Shown here in pieces: positions 26,249 through 35,051 of a stretch of DNA of 64,000 nt. The position numbers and the translations under genes were made by a program. Below the pieces are notes generated by a model. It saw only the letters and a program-made list of their open reading frames with translations, did no database searches and was not told the origin of the DNA. This stretch comes from Paracoccus amoyensis (GTDB lineage Bacteria > Pseudomonadota > Alphaproteobacteria > Rhodobacterales > Rhodobacteraceae). The first letter of the stretch is position 1, and each line of letters opens with the position of its first letter. The stretch is taken from NCBI RefSeq assembly GCF_014490725.1, contig NZ_JACOQL010000002.1, forward strand, positions 372,001 through 436,000, read 5' to 3'.

Positions 26249-27136
26249 CTATTCGCACAGGCGCCAGCCACCTTTCCGAACTGCCACATCGAAATGCAAA
26301 TGATTATCATGGGCCGCGTTTGATCCGGGGCCAAGGACTGTCGAAAAGTAAAGGCAGCCAGCATGACGAACGGCCTTTTGAAAGGCTTCGGTCATCTGAC
26401 CTGTATCGACGCGCGGCTCAACGCGCAGCGTTTCGCCGTTGTCGAAAACGAAAGCCATGATATCAATGGCATTCCCATAGGCATGTTCAGATAGCTTGGG
26501 CGTGGTCTTTTCGGTGCCGACGCGACCACGGCAGTCATAGGTCGTGCCAAGTTGCAGGCTGGTGACACGCGGGGCATCGGGCAGCGCGGCCGAGGCGGGC
26601 CTTAGAAATTGATGCGCCCACAAACCAAGCGCGCGCGCCGTATCGCAGCGCATCAACGCCCCTCCTTCCAGCGTTAGATCGGGCAGGATGCGATCCACGC
26701 GAATCGGACGGGCGATGCCGCATTCCGGGTTGTCGGCATCGTTCTGCTGGTCTTCCTCGTGATAGATCGTGCCAAGGAAAGACAGCGCCAGCTTGCAGGC
26801 CGCATATTCCTGATCGGTTTCGCGCTGAAGATACCATAGGGGCGGCGGTGGCGGGCCGAACGTCTGTTCCAAAGGGGCGGCGGGTTTGTCGGCCAAGACC
26901 TTCTCATCCACCGCTGACGATGTGTCGCCATCCCCGCCCTCGGGACTGCCCTCGGGATTGGCTGCATCTTGCGTTGCTGGTTTTTCTGGCGGTCGGGCAT
27001 CCGCGTCAACGACGGGGCTGCCCTGCGACCATTCATCATCCGAACGGGGCGCTGACGCCGGACGCTCTTGCGCGTGCGCCGCGCTCAGCCACAGGCACCC
27101 AAGTGTAACAATCAGCGTGGATGCCGCCCAGTTCAT
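26249..27136 (-). CDS. Extensin-like family protein (secreted, peptidase-like fold)
   Basis: The 295-residue product has a signal peptide (about residues 1-22, ending AHAQ), then a Pro/Asp-rich linker to about residue 100. A C-terminal extensin-like domain follows, with CGIARPIRVD, LSEHAYGNAIDIMAF and NAAHDNHLHFDVAVRKGG. The paired His/Asp motifs resemble the D-Ala-D-Ala carboxypeptidase (VanY/LAS) fold, so a peptidoglycan role is likely though not established. The same frame is open 138 codons further upstream inside the L,D-transpeptidase gene, but that stretch is a shadow. The ATG overlaps the upstream stop (ATGA). Confidence 0.82.
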   Translation of the reverse strand: MNWAASTLIVTLGCLWLSAAHAQERPASAPRSDDEWSQGSPVVDADARPPEKPATQDAANPEGSPEGGDGDTSSAVDEKVLADKPAAPLEQTFGPPPPPLWYLQRETDQEYAACKLALSFLGTIYHEEDQQNDADNPECGIARPIRVDRILPDLTLEGGALMRCDTARALGLWAHQFLRPASAALPDAPRVTSLQLGTTYDCRGRVGTEKTTPKLSEHAYGNAIDIMAFVFDNGETLRVEPRVDTGQMTEAFQKAVRHAGCLYFSTVLGPGSNAAHDNHLHFDVAVRKGGWRLCE

Positions 27137-28452
27137 TGCGTCTCGTTCGGCAGCGGCACGACAAAGCCTTCTGGCAGCGCGCCTGACAGGGCATCGGTCA
27201 GCGGATCGGTTTGCGGGGCCAGCGCATCCGCCGCCTCCTCGGTCGTGTCTTCGATGATCCCATCGGTCGCGGTGGGCGCAGCTGCGGCAGGTTGCGTGGC
27301 GTCCGTATAGCCCAGATCCGCATTCGGTGCCGTCGCGGGCGTCGTCGTTTCCGTCGCGGCCTCTGTTGTCGCGGCGGGGGTTGCCGCCGTTTCTGCCGCA
27401 GGCTCCAGTTTTTCGGTGGTCACTGGGGCGGGGGTCACGCCTGTCGCCTGGGCAATCGTCATGCCCGGCGGCAGAAATTCGACGGTGGTTACGCCGCCGC
27501 GAACATTTCGGGCCAGTTCCTCTGCGTCCCAGTTCGTCAGGCGGACGCATCCTCTGGATTGGTTGCGGAACAATTGCGAGGGCGTGGGCGTGCCGTGAAT
27601 CCCATAGGTCGGCCGTGACAGGTCAATCCAGACAGTGCCGACCGGGCCGTTCGGACCCGGTGGAACGACCAAGGGCTTGTCATTGTTGCCCTGTTTGAAG
27701 TTCTTCGCCGGATTATAGGTGTAGTTGGGGTTCAGCGCGACGGTGACGACATGATGATTGCCGGAGGGTGAAGGTGTCGCATCGGACCCGATGGTGGCCG
27801 GGTAATCCGCGATCATACGGCCGCTGGCGTTATAGACGGCAACGCGGCGGGTCGCCTTGTCAACGATAATGCGCGTGACCTCGGCCCGGATGGGCGCGGC
27901 AGGGCGTGTGACATTGATCGTATTGCCGGGCGTCAGCGAGACGTTCGGATTCAGGAAGGCGATGAATTTTTCGTCCATGTGAAAACGCTCACCCAGCTTT
28001 TCAACGATGCTGGTATAGCCCATCGCCGACATCTGCGCCTTTTCTGCATAGTCGGTGGGAATCGCATCGACCAGACCTTGGGCGTCTTCGGCGGTGATGG
28101 TGTAGGTTTGGGTAATCGGCTCTGCCGCATAGGATTGCAGCAGGTTCCAGACATGCGGGTCCATGATGCCATCCATTGGCAGGCCGGAACGGCGTTCAAA
28201 GGCCATGATGGCGCTTTGGCTCATCCCGCCTTTGTAGCCGTCGATCACGCCGGGTGACGTCCCCGACCGGTCCAGTAGCACCTGAACCTTGGCCGTCAGT
28301 GCGGTGCGGCCCGAGGGCAGATCGCCACCGCTATAGGCGGCGGCCTCGATCTCTGCCGCAGTGAAAGGTATGTCGCCTTGCGCCACAGCGGGGGATGCGG
28401 CCACGATCAGGACAAGGGCTGTCGTAAGACGGGACAGGCAAAGCGGCATCAA
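27133..28452 (-). CDS. L,D-transpeptidase (YkuD domain) with peptidoglycan-binding domain
   Basis: The 439-residue secreted protein has a signal peptide (about residues 1-24), and a PG-binding-like repeat with SGTSPGVIDGYKGGMSQSAI near residue 65. A YkuD domain follows with THxx-equivalent YGIHGTPTPSQLF and the catalytic Cys in NQSRGCVRLTNWDAEELA (about residue 302). A long Ala/Thr/Glu-rich, low-complexity tail runs from about 330 to the end. It should form 3-3 cross-links or attach proteins to peptidoglycan in the periplasm. It is coupled to the extensin-like gene downstream by an ATGA overlap, which implies a joint envelope function. Confidence 0.88.
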   Translation of the reverse strand: MMPLCLSRLTTALVLIVAASPAVAQGDIPFTAAEIEAAAYSGGDLPSGRTALTAKVQVLLDRSGTSPGVIDGYKGGMSQSAIMAFERRSGLPMDGIMDPHVWNLLQSYAAEPITQTYTITAEDAQGLVDAIPTDYAEKAQMSAMGYTSIVEKLGERFHMDEKFIAFLNPNVSLTPGNTINVTRPAAPIRAEVTRIIVDKATRRVAVYNASGRMIADYPATIGSDATPSPSGNHHVVTVALNPNYTYNPAKNFKQGNNDKPLVVPPGPNGPVGTVWIDLSRPTYGIHGTPTPSQLFRNQSRGCVRLTNWDAEELARNVRGGVTTVEFLPPGMTIAQATGVTPAPVTTEKLEPAAETAATPAATTEAATETTTPATAPNADLGYTDATQPAAAAPTATDGIIEDTTEEAADALAPQTDPLTDALSGALPEGFVVPLPNETQ

Positions 28453-28591
28453 ACTCTCCGGTGCGGGATAATGATTGCATCCAACATATGTATGAGTTTG
28501 CCAGATAGACCGCAGGTTGCATTTCAGTCAATTCCGCAGGTCATCAATTCGGTTTGAAAAGCGCCAATATCTAGTCATATTTCCGTATTAA

Positions 28592-28637
28592 CCGGGCATA
28601 TCTGGCAATTTTGGGGGGATCTGCCTGATATGCCCGG
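28592..28637. repeat. Eleven-base perfect inverted repeat between gntR and the L,D-transpeptidase gene
   Basis: CCGGGCATATC (28592-28602) pairs exactly with GATATGCCCGG (28627-28637), with 24 bases between. It lies 38 bases beyond the gntR stop. It may end that transcript, though no T run follows, or may be a regulator site for the L,D-transpeptidase gene whose start is 140 bases away. Confidence 0.55.
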
Positions 28638-28674
28638 CCCCGGACGCGGCCAGATGGTCTGGCTGCGAGCGTGG

Positions 28675-29361
28675 TTACTCTTCCGACACCAGACGGTGCT
28701 GCGGACGATAGAATTGACGCGCAAAGGATACTGGCGTCGCATCGACCCAGTTGGTCCGTTCAATCGACAGGACCGGCGTTCCTTCCGCCACGCCAAGATG
28801 TTCGGCGCAGGGCTCGGATGCCGCTTCCGCAAGGATGGCATAGCGACCATGTGTCAGGGGAACTTGACTGGCCAACCATTCATGCGCGGGCAGCTTTTCA
28901 AGAACGGCACGGGTCGGAACCGGCAGCGATTGCGGGTTCAGCCAGATTGATTCACAACAATGGGGCTGACCATCGGCCAGATAACGCGCCTTGACCAGAA
29001 TCAGCTTTTCATTTGCATCGACCTGCAATGCGCGCATCGCTTTTTCGCTTGGCATCCGCTCTTCGAACAGCATCAGGGAATAGCTGTAGGTCGCGCCCAT
29101 CGCCTCGATCTCGTCCCGGATTGCGGGCATTTCGAGCGTAGCCTTTCGGGCAGCGGTAGATGCCACCCGAGTGCCGACTTTTCGGCGACGTTCGATAATT
29201 CCACTTTCGGCCAATTCACGCAGGGCGCGGTTGACGGTGGCCCGGGCACAGCCGAGTTGTTGGGACAACTGCTCCTCGGTCGGGATAAGTTCGCCCGGCG
29301 CCCATTCACGAGATCGAATGCGTTCAAGGACTTCTGCACGAACAGATTGCCATGTGTTCAT
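28675..29361 (-). CDS. GntR family regulator, HutC type (UTRA domain)
   Basis: From ATG 29361 the product is 228 residues. An N-terminal winged helix contains WQSVRAEVLERIRSREWAPG and LGCARATVNRALRELAESG, then a UTRA effector domain (about residues 90-220) ends RQFYRPQHRLVSEE. It resembles histidine-utilisation repressors, but no hut gene is present here. The frame is open to 29499, with another ATG at 29430. I chose 29361 because MNTWQSVRAEVL is the family-like N-terminus, but no start has a clear ribosome binding site. It is divergent from an MFS gene across two palindromes, its probable operators. Confidence 0.82.
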   Translation of the reverse strand: MNTWQSVRAEVLERIRSREWAPGELIPTEEQLSQQLGCARATVNRALRELAESGIIERRRKVGTRVASTAARKATLEMPAIRDEIEAMGATYSYSLMLFEERMPSEKAMRALQVDANEKLILVKARYLADGQPHCCESIWLNPQSLPVPTRAVLEKLPAHEWLASQVPLTHGRYAILAEAASEPCAEHLGVAEGTPVLSIERTNWVDATPVSFARQFYRPQHRLVSEE

Positions 29362-29490
29362 GCGTTTGTTGCCGCCGCTGATGCGGGAAGGACGAAGTGT
29401 TCGTGCAAGATTGCCAAGTAACTTGGTCATGTGAGTGGCTATTTGTCTGGGATTTGTATGCAGTCTGTTCAAGCAAGGCCTAAAAAGATA

Positions 29491-29546
29491 CCTGTCCAAA
29501 AGGGCAGATCGCCGGTATCGGCGCTAAACCTGTCCATAAAGACAGG
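29491..29546. promoter_or_regulatory. Two palindromic operator candidates between gntR and the MFS gene
   Basis: CCTGTCCAAAAGGGCAGA (29491-29508) and CCTGTCCATAAAGACAGG (29529-29546) share the left half CCTGTCC and an opposed right half. They are 38 bases apart, and the second is a perfect six-base palindrome around a six-base centre. GntR/UTRA repressors typically bind short inverted repeats in such divergent gaps, so these are likely the binding sites of the adjacent regulator. Confidence 0.55.
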
Positions 29547-29638
29547 CTCGCGCGTGCCCACCTGGTGCGAAATCGGTCATTTGCAATGCTTTCGCAGGCT
29601 GATAGTTGCAGAAACTGCATATGCGCACGGGGGAAATC

Positions 29639-30847
29639 ATGGGCATGGCAGGTTCCGCGACCAGCACACCGACAACCAACACCACCGGAACGGTGTGGTT
29701 TGTCCTGACGGCGATCAGTTTATGTCACATGATCAATGATGTGATGCAGTCGATGCTATCGGCGATTTACCCGCTATTGCAGCAGGAATTCTCACTCAGC
29801 TATGCGCAGATCGGCATCATGACTTTTGCCTTTCAGGTGACGGCATCACTGCTGCAACCGCTGATCGGGATGGCGACGGACCGCCACCCGCAGCCACGCT
29901 CGCTGCCTTTTGGGATGGCCTCGACTTTTTGCGGCGTCCTGCTGTTGGCTTTCGCGCACCAATATTGGCTGCTGTTGGCGGGGGCGATGTTGATCGGTGT
30001 GGGCTCGGCCATCTTTCATCCGGAAAGCTCTCGGGTCGCGCGTCTGGCGTCGGGCGGCAAATTCGGCACCGCGCAGTCGCTGTTTCAGTTGGGTGGCAAT
30101 TTCGGGCAATCGCTTGGCCCGCTTCTGGCTGCGTTCATCGTTGTGCCCTTGGGCCGGCCCGCGGTTGCCTTGTTCGCAATCGCTGCCGCTGTGGGCGTCA
30201 TTGTTCTTGGCAAGGTCGGCGCATGGGCGGATGGCAGGCGCAAGGCCAGCGCGGCCGCTGTCGATACTGCGCTGAAACTGCCGAAAGGTGTCGTGCTGCG
30301 GGCCATCGCGGTGCTGGCCATTCTGGTCTTTACCAAGAATATCTACACGGCCTCGATGAGCAGTTATTTCACCTTTTACACCATTGAAAAATTCGGCCTG
30401 TCCACACAGGGTGCACAGATCATGCTGTTTCTGTTTCTGGTGGGCATGGCGGGCGGCGTCATGCTGGGCGGGATCGTTGGTGACAAGGTCGGGCCGTTGA
30501 AAGTCATCTGGTTTTCGATCCTTGGAGTGCTGCCCTTCACGCTGATATTGCCACATGTCGGGCTGGAGATGACCGGCGTTCTGGCCCTGGTGATCGGGCT
30601 GATCCTTGCTTCGGCCTTTCCGGCGATTGTCGTATTCGCGCAAGAGCTGGTGCCCGGTCGGACGGGGACCATCGCCGGTCTGTTCTTTGGCTTTTCGTTC
30701 GGAATGGGCGGTATCGCGGCGGCCGCCCTTGGCGTGCTGGCCGATGCGCAGGGCATCGAACGGGTGTTCCTCTATTGCTCATTCCTGCCGATATTGGGCG
30801 TCCTGACGATCTTTCTGCCACGGTCAAGGGCCATGATGGCGGGATGA
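29639..30847 (+). CDS. MFS transporter, fosmidomycin-resistance (Fsr)-like
   Basis: The 402-residue protein has about twelve membrane helices. The first part reads HMINDVMQSMLSAIYPLLQQ, then FQVTASLLQPLIGMATDRHP, and GVGSAIFHPESSRVARLASG follows. The conserved HPE and the DR loop are typical of the Fsr subgroup of drug/metabolite exporters. The substrate is unknown. ATG 29639 follows GGGGGAAA; an upstream ATG at 29606 lacks one. Divergence from the GntR gene with palindromes between suggests ligand-controlled expression. The stop overlaps the next start (ATGA). Confidence 0.85.
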   Translation: MGMAGSATSTPTTNTTGTVWFVLTAISLCHMINDVMQSMLSAIYPLLQQEFSLSYAQIGIMTFAFQVTASLLQPLIGMATDRHPQPRSLPFGMASTFCGVLLLAFAHQYWLLLAGAMLIGVGSAIFHPESSRVARLASGGKFGTAQSLFQLGGNFGQSLGPLLAAFIVVPLGRPAVALFAIAAAVGVIVLGKVGAWADGRRKASAAAVDTALKLPKGVVLRAIAVLAILVFTKNIYTASMSSYFTFYTIEKFGLSTQGAQIMLFLFLVGMAGGVMLGGIVGDKVGPLKVIWFSILGVLPFTLILPHVGLEMTGVLALVIGLILASAFPAIVVFAQELVPGRTGTIAGLFFGFSFGMGGIAAAALGVLADAQGIERVFLYCSFLPILGVLTIFLPRSRAMMAG

Positions 30848-32568
30848 GACGGCAACCGCTGTTCATCCATATCAGTCCCGACTGGTGCGGGCAGGGCGCG
30901 CTGACACGCCTGTTTCGTCACAATGGGCATGCCGTCGCGCTGGAAGAAAGCGGGCGGCTGGCCGAAGATATTCTGTATGCGCAAGCCACCCAGACAGCAC
31001 CCCTGACCCAATGGTCGCGGGTGCAGCTTGTCACCGGCCTTTACCGCCACACGCCGCATTGGCGTCCGCCACTGGAGGCGTGGCGCAGCTTTGAGTGGCT
31101 GGCAGTGCGTCTGCCCCACGCCCGGTTCATTCTGACGACCCGCGATCTGGATGGCTGGCTGCTGGATCGTATGGTGCGGGACAAGGGGGCGGTCGCGCGG
31201 TGTTACGCCCATCATAAAGGGTGCGATCAAAATGAATTGCCCCGGATGTGGGAAAGCAGTTGGCGTGCGCATCTGGCCGCGGTCGAGGCGTATTTCGGCG
31301 ACGACCCGCGCCTGATCCGCGTGGATATCGAGCGGCAGAAGATCAGTGATCTGGCCACGCAACTGTCGCCGCTGTTGCCGATGACCGTTTTGCCGCCGGA
31401 TCGCAACTGGCATCCGCCGCATGAGGAGACACCGGAAACCGCCCTTTTGGCGCAGATCGAACGGACCGCTGGCGGTGCCCCCGATGATGATTATGTCGAA
31501 GATGTGGCCCGATTCTGCCTGCAGGGCATGTCACCGCAACCGGGCGAAAATGCTGCGCTGTCGGCTTTTTCCTGCGTTTGGGACGGCCGCGACCAGATCC
31601 GGTCCCAAAAGGGTGAGCCGCGCCGAATGACGGTTACGGCGCAGCCTGGGCTTGGCAAAACGGCGGTTTCCTTTCCGGGGCGGGATTTCAAACTGCTGCG
31701 CTGCGAAGCGGTCATCAATGATGCTCTGCGCGTTGACAGGCCCATACCCCTGACCGTGGATATGGAGGATTCGCGCTGGCTTGGATCACCGCAGGGCGGT
31801 GTCATGAACCAGCCCGTGATCTGCCACAATCGCCGGCTGGGGGCGCAGAATGTCGTGCTGTGGCCCTTGCCGGATCTGCATTCCATCGGACTGGCGGGGT
31901 TCGATCCCAGTGCAAAGCCGGACCAGATCAGCTTTGAGGATAAGCAGGATCGCATCGTGTGGCGCGGCATGATTTCAGGCAGCCAGATGCGGGACAGCGT
32001 CAAACCGGGCCCCGCTTCGCATGTCTTTCTGCGCAAACTGGCGGAAGCCGGGGGTGATCCGATTGCGCGGGAACAGGCATGGAAGGAATTGAAGCGAACA
32101 TCGCGTCTGAATTTTATCCTGCGCCACTTCGACCATCAGGATTTCGACCTTGGCATTGTGATGGCATGGCAATTTCGCCAGTTCGCCGATGACCCGCTGC
32201 TTGCGCCCTATTGCAAGGCACGCCAGCCGCTCAGCTTCTTTCACGGATTTCGGTATCAGCTTTACCTGTCCGGCTATGATCACGGCTCGAACTTCATTCC
32301 GATGATCGACAGCCAGTCGGTCCTGTTGAAGGAAGAGGACGGCTGGGAAGTGTTCTATTCCGGTCGCTTCAAGCCGTGGAAACACTATATTCCGCTGGCG
32401 CGTTATGGCGCGGATGTGCGTGAAAAATTGGCTTGGGCGCGGGCTAATCCACGGGAATGCAAAGAAATGTCCGCTGCCGCGCGGGCCGAGGTGGCGCATC
32501 TGCGCGACCCGGCAACGCGCCGTGCGATCCTTGGCCGTATCCTCGACGGGCTTGCCGCGGCAGGCTAA
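30844..32568 (+). CDS. Two-domain protein: sulfotransferase-like N-terminus fused to GT90-like glycosyltransferase
   Basis: The 574-residue product has two parts. Residues 1-200 (LFIHISPDWCGQGALTRLF, FILTTRDLDGWLLDRMVRD) resemble the small sulfotransferase-like/P-loop NTPase domains of Rhodobacteraceae, with a degenerate phosphosulfate loop. Residues 310-560 resemble GT90 (CAP10/LPS-modifying) enzymes: RIVWRGMISGSQMRDS, FRYQLYLSGYDHGSNF, then SQSVLLKEEDGWEVFYSGRF and PWKHYIPL. GT90 members transfer xylose or glucose to glycans or capsule. The ATG overlaps the MFS stop. It probably decorates a surface glycan, but which sugar and whether the N-terminal domain is active are unknown. Confidence 0.72.
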   Translation: MRRQPLFIHISPDWCGQGALTRLFRHNGHAVALEESGRLAEDILYAQATQTAPLTQWSRVQLVTGLYRHTPHWRPPLEAWRSFEWLAVRLPHARFILTTRDLDGWLLDRMVRDKGAVARCYAHHKGCDQNELPRMWESSWRAHLAAVEAYFGDDPRLIRVDIERQKISDLATQLSPLLPMTVLPPDRNWHPPHEETPETALLAQIERTAGGAPDDDYVEDVARFCLQGMSPQPGENAALSAFSCVWDGRDQIRSQKGEPRRMTVTAQPGLGKTAVSFPGRDFKLLRCEAVINDALRVDRPIPLTVDMEDSRWLGSPQGGVMNQPVICHNRRLGAQNVVLWPLPDLHSIGLAGFDPSAKPDQISFEDKQDRIVWRGMISGSQMRDSVKPGPASHVFLRKLAEAGGDPIAREQAWKELKRTSRLNFILRHFDHQDFDLGIVMAWQFRQFADDPLLAPYCKARQPLSFFHGFRYQLYLSGYDHGSNFIPMIDSQSVLLKEEDGWEVFYSGRFKPWKHYIPLARYGADVREKLAWARANPRECKEMSAAARAEVAHLRDPATRRAILGRILDGLAAAG

Positions 32569-32592
32569 ACAGCAACAGGAAAGGAGGTGGCC

Positions 32593-33072
32593 ATGACAAC
32601 CATCCGTATCCAGCCCATCACGGCGGAAGCCTTCGCCCCCTATGGGGAACTGCTATGTGCCAGGCCCGCGCCCGACAAGATGATCAATCAGGGGCGCTGC
32701 GAACGTCACCATGCGCTTGCCACTGTGCAGCGCAGCGGGGGCGAGGCGATCATTTCCCTGTTCCGTTCAGAGCCTGTCAGCCTGCCTTATGACTGCGTGT
32801 TGCTGGAACGGCATCCGTTGGGCAGCCAGGCCTTCATGCCGCTTGGCCCCGATCCGTGGTTGTCGGTTGTTGCGCCCGATGATGACGGAATGCCCGGCGC
32901 GCCGCTGGCCTTTCTGGTGCCCGCAGGAATGGGCGTCAACTTGCGTGCGGGTATTTGGCATGGTGTCCTGACGCCGCTGGATCACGCCGCCGATTTTCTG
33001 GTGATCGACCGCGAGGGTGAGGGCGTGAATCTGGAAGAAGTCCTGATCCCTGCCGTGACGATCACGGCATGA
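32593..33072 (+). CDS. allA: Ureidoglycolate lyase
   Basis: The 159-residue protein matches the ureidoglycolate lyase family, with IRIQPITAEAFAPYGELL at the start and FRSEPVSLPYDCVLLERHPL GSQAF near residue 60. FLVPAGMGVNLRAGIWHGVL follows near residue 112. The enzyme splits ureidoglycolate to glyoxylate and urea, late in allantoin breakdown. AAAGGAGG gives an excellent ribosome binding site before ATG 32593. No other purine-catabolic gene is adjacent. Its stop overlaps the rnhB start. Confidence 0.85.
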   Translation: MTTIRIQPITAEAFAPYGELLCARPAPDKMINQGRCERHHALATVQRSGGEAIISLFRSEPVSLPYDCVLLERHPLGSQAFMPLGPDPWLSVVAPDDDGMPGAPLAFLVPAGMGVNLRAGIWHGVLTPLDHAADFLVIDREGEGVNLEEVLIPAVTITA

Positions 33073-33692
33073 AATCGTGTCCCGATTACAGCTTTGAGCT
33101 GGCCGCGATGTCGGGTGGCGCACGCCTGATTGCCGGTGTCGATGAGGTGGGACGTGGCCCGCTGGCTGGCCCGGTCATGGCTGCGGCGGTCATTCTGGAC
33201 CCGCAGAATATCCCTGAAGGTCTGAACGATTCAAAGCAACTGTCGGCAAAACGCCGCGTTTATCTGGCCGAATGGATTGAGGAAAACTGTGACTGGGGTC
33301 TGGGCAGTTGTTCCGTTGACGAAATCGACGCGTTGAACATCTATCACGCGGCGCATCTGGCGATGTCGCGTGCGGTGATGGGGCTGCGGCAGGTGCCGGA
33401 TCATGTGCTGATTGATGGCAACAAAATCCCCAAGGGAATCAACCACTCTGCCGAAGCGATCGTGAAGGGCGACACCCGGTCACTGTCGATTTCGGCGGCC
33501 TCGATCCTGGCCAAGGTGTTGCGCGATCGCATCATGGTGGATTTGGCGCAACAGCACCCCGGATATGGCTGGGATGTGAACGCCGGATATCCGACGCCCG
33601 CACATAAAAAAGCGCTGCTAGATTTGGGCGTGACACCACATCATAGGCGTTCCTTTAAGCCCGTCCACTATATCTTGTGTAAAGACGGATAA
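33069..33692 (+). CDS. rnhB: Ribonuclease HII
   Basis: The 207-residue protein removes ribonucleotides and RNA from RNA-DNA hybrids. The catalytic set is visible: GVDEVGRGPLAGPVMAAAV (Asp25, Glu26), VLIDGNKIPKG near 116, and SISAASILAKVLRD near 143 with the metal-binding Asp. The ATG overlaps the allA stop, although the functions are unrelated. rnhB next to ccrM is a pairing common in alphaproteobacteria as far as I recall. Confidence 0.95.
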   Translation: MKSCPDYSFELAAMSGGARLIAGVDEVGRGPLAGPVMAAAVILDPQNIPEGLNDSKQLSAKRRVYLAEWIEENCDWGLGSCSVDEIDALNIYHAAHLAMSRAVMGLRQVPDHVLIDGNKIPKGINHSAEAIVKGDTRSLSISAASILAKVLRDRIMVDLAQQHPGYGWDVNAGYPTPAHKKALLDLGVTPHHRRSFKPVHYILCKDG

Positions 33693-33702
33693 GCAAGTCA
33701 TT

Positions 33703-33746
33703 GATTCAAAAAAGAAATTGACGCCGAATCCCCTCTGACTCATCTT
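33703..33746 (+). promoter_or_regulatory. ccrM promoter region with three GANTC sites
   Basis: GATTC (33703-33707), GAATC (33726-33730) and GACTC (33737-33741) crowd 39 bases. A plausible -35 TTGACG (33718-33723) is followed after 17 bases by a weak -10 CATCTT (33741-33746), so two of the sites lie inside the promoter spacer. In Caulobacter the ccrM promoter also contains GANTC sites whose methylation turns it off, so the same feedback is likely here. Confidence 0.6.
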
Positions 33747-33749
33747 TAG

Positions 33750-34925
<1,176 letters not shown>

Positions 34926-34981
34926 TCTGTCGCACAGTTTCGCCAAGTTCCGCCGCCTATCCGCGTGGACGGAACCGCCTT

Positions 34982-35020
34982 GCCCCGCCTGTGGGTTTCG
35001 ACCTTCAGGCGGGGCCTTTT
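34982..35020 (+). terminator. Rho-independent terminator of ccrM
   Basis: GCCCCGCCTG (34982-34991) pairs perfectly with CAGGCGGGGC (35006-35015), followed by CTTTTCGTTT. Confidence 0.85.
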
Positions 35021-35051
35021 CGTTTCCGTGCGAAGGTGGCAATCATGTGTC

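Noticed and set aside
27137..27550. N-terminal extension of the extensin-like gene
   Set aside because: The 138 extra codons lie inside the L,D-transpeptidase gene in another frame and are Arg/Gly-rich. The ATG at 27136 is followed directly by a normal signal peptide.
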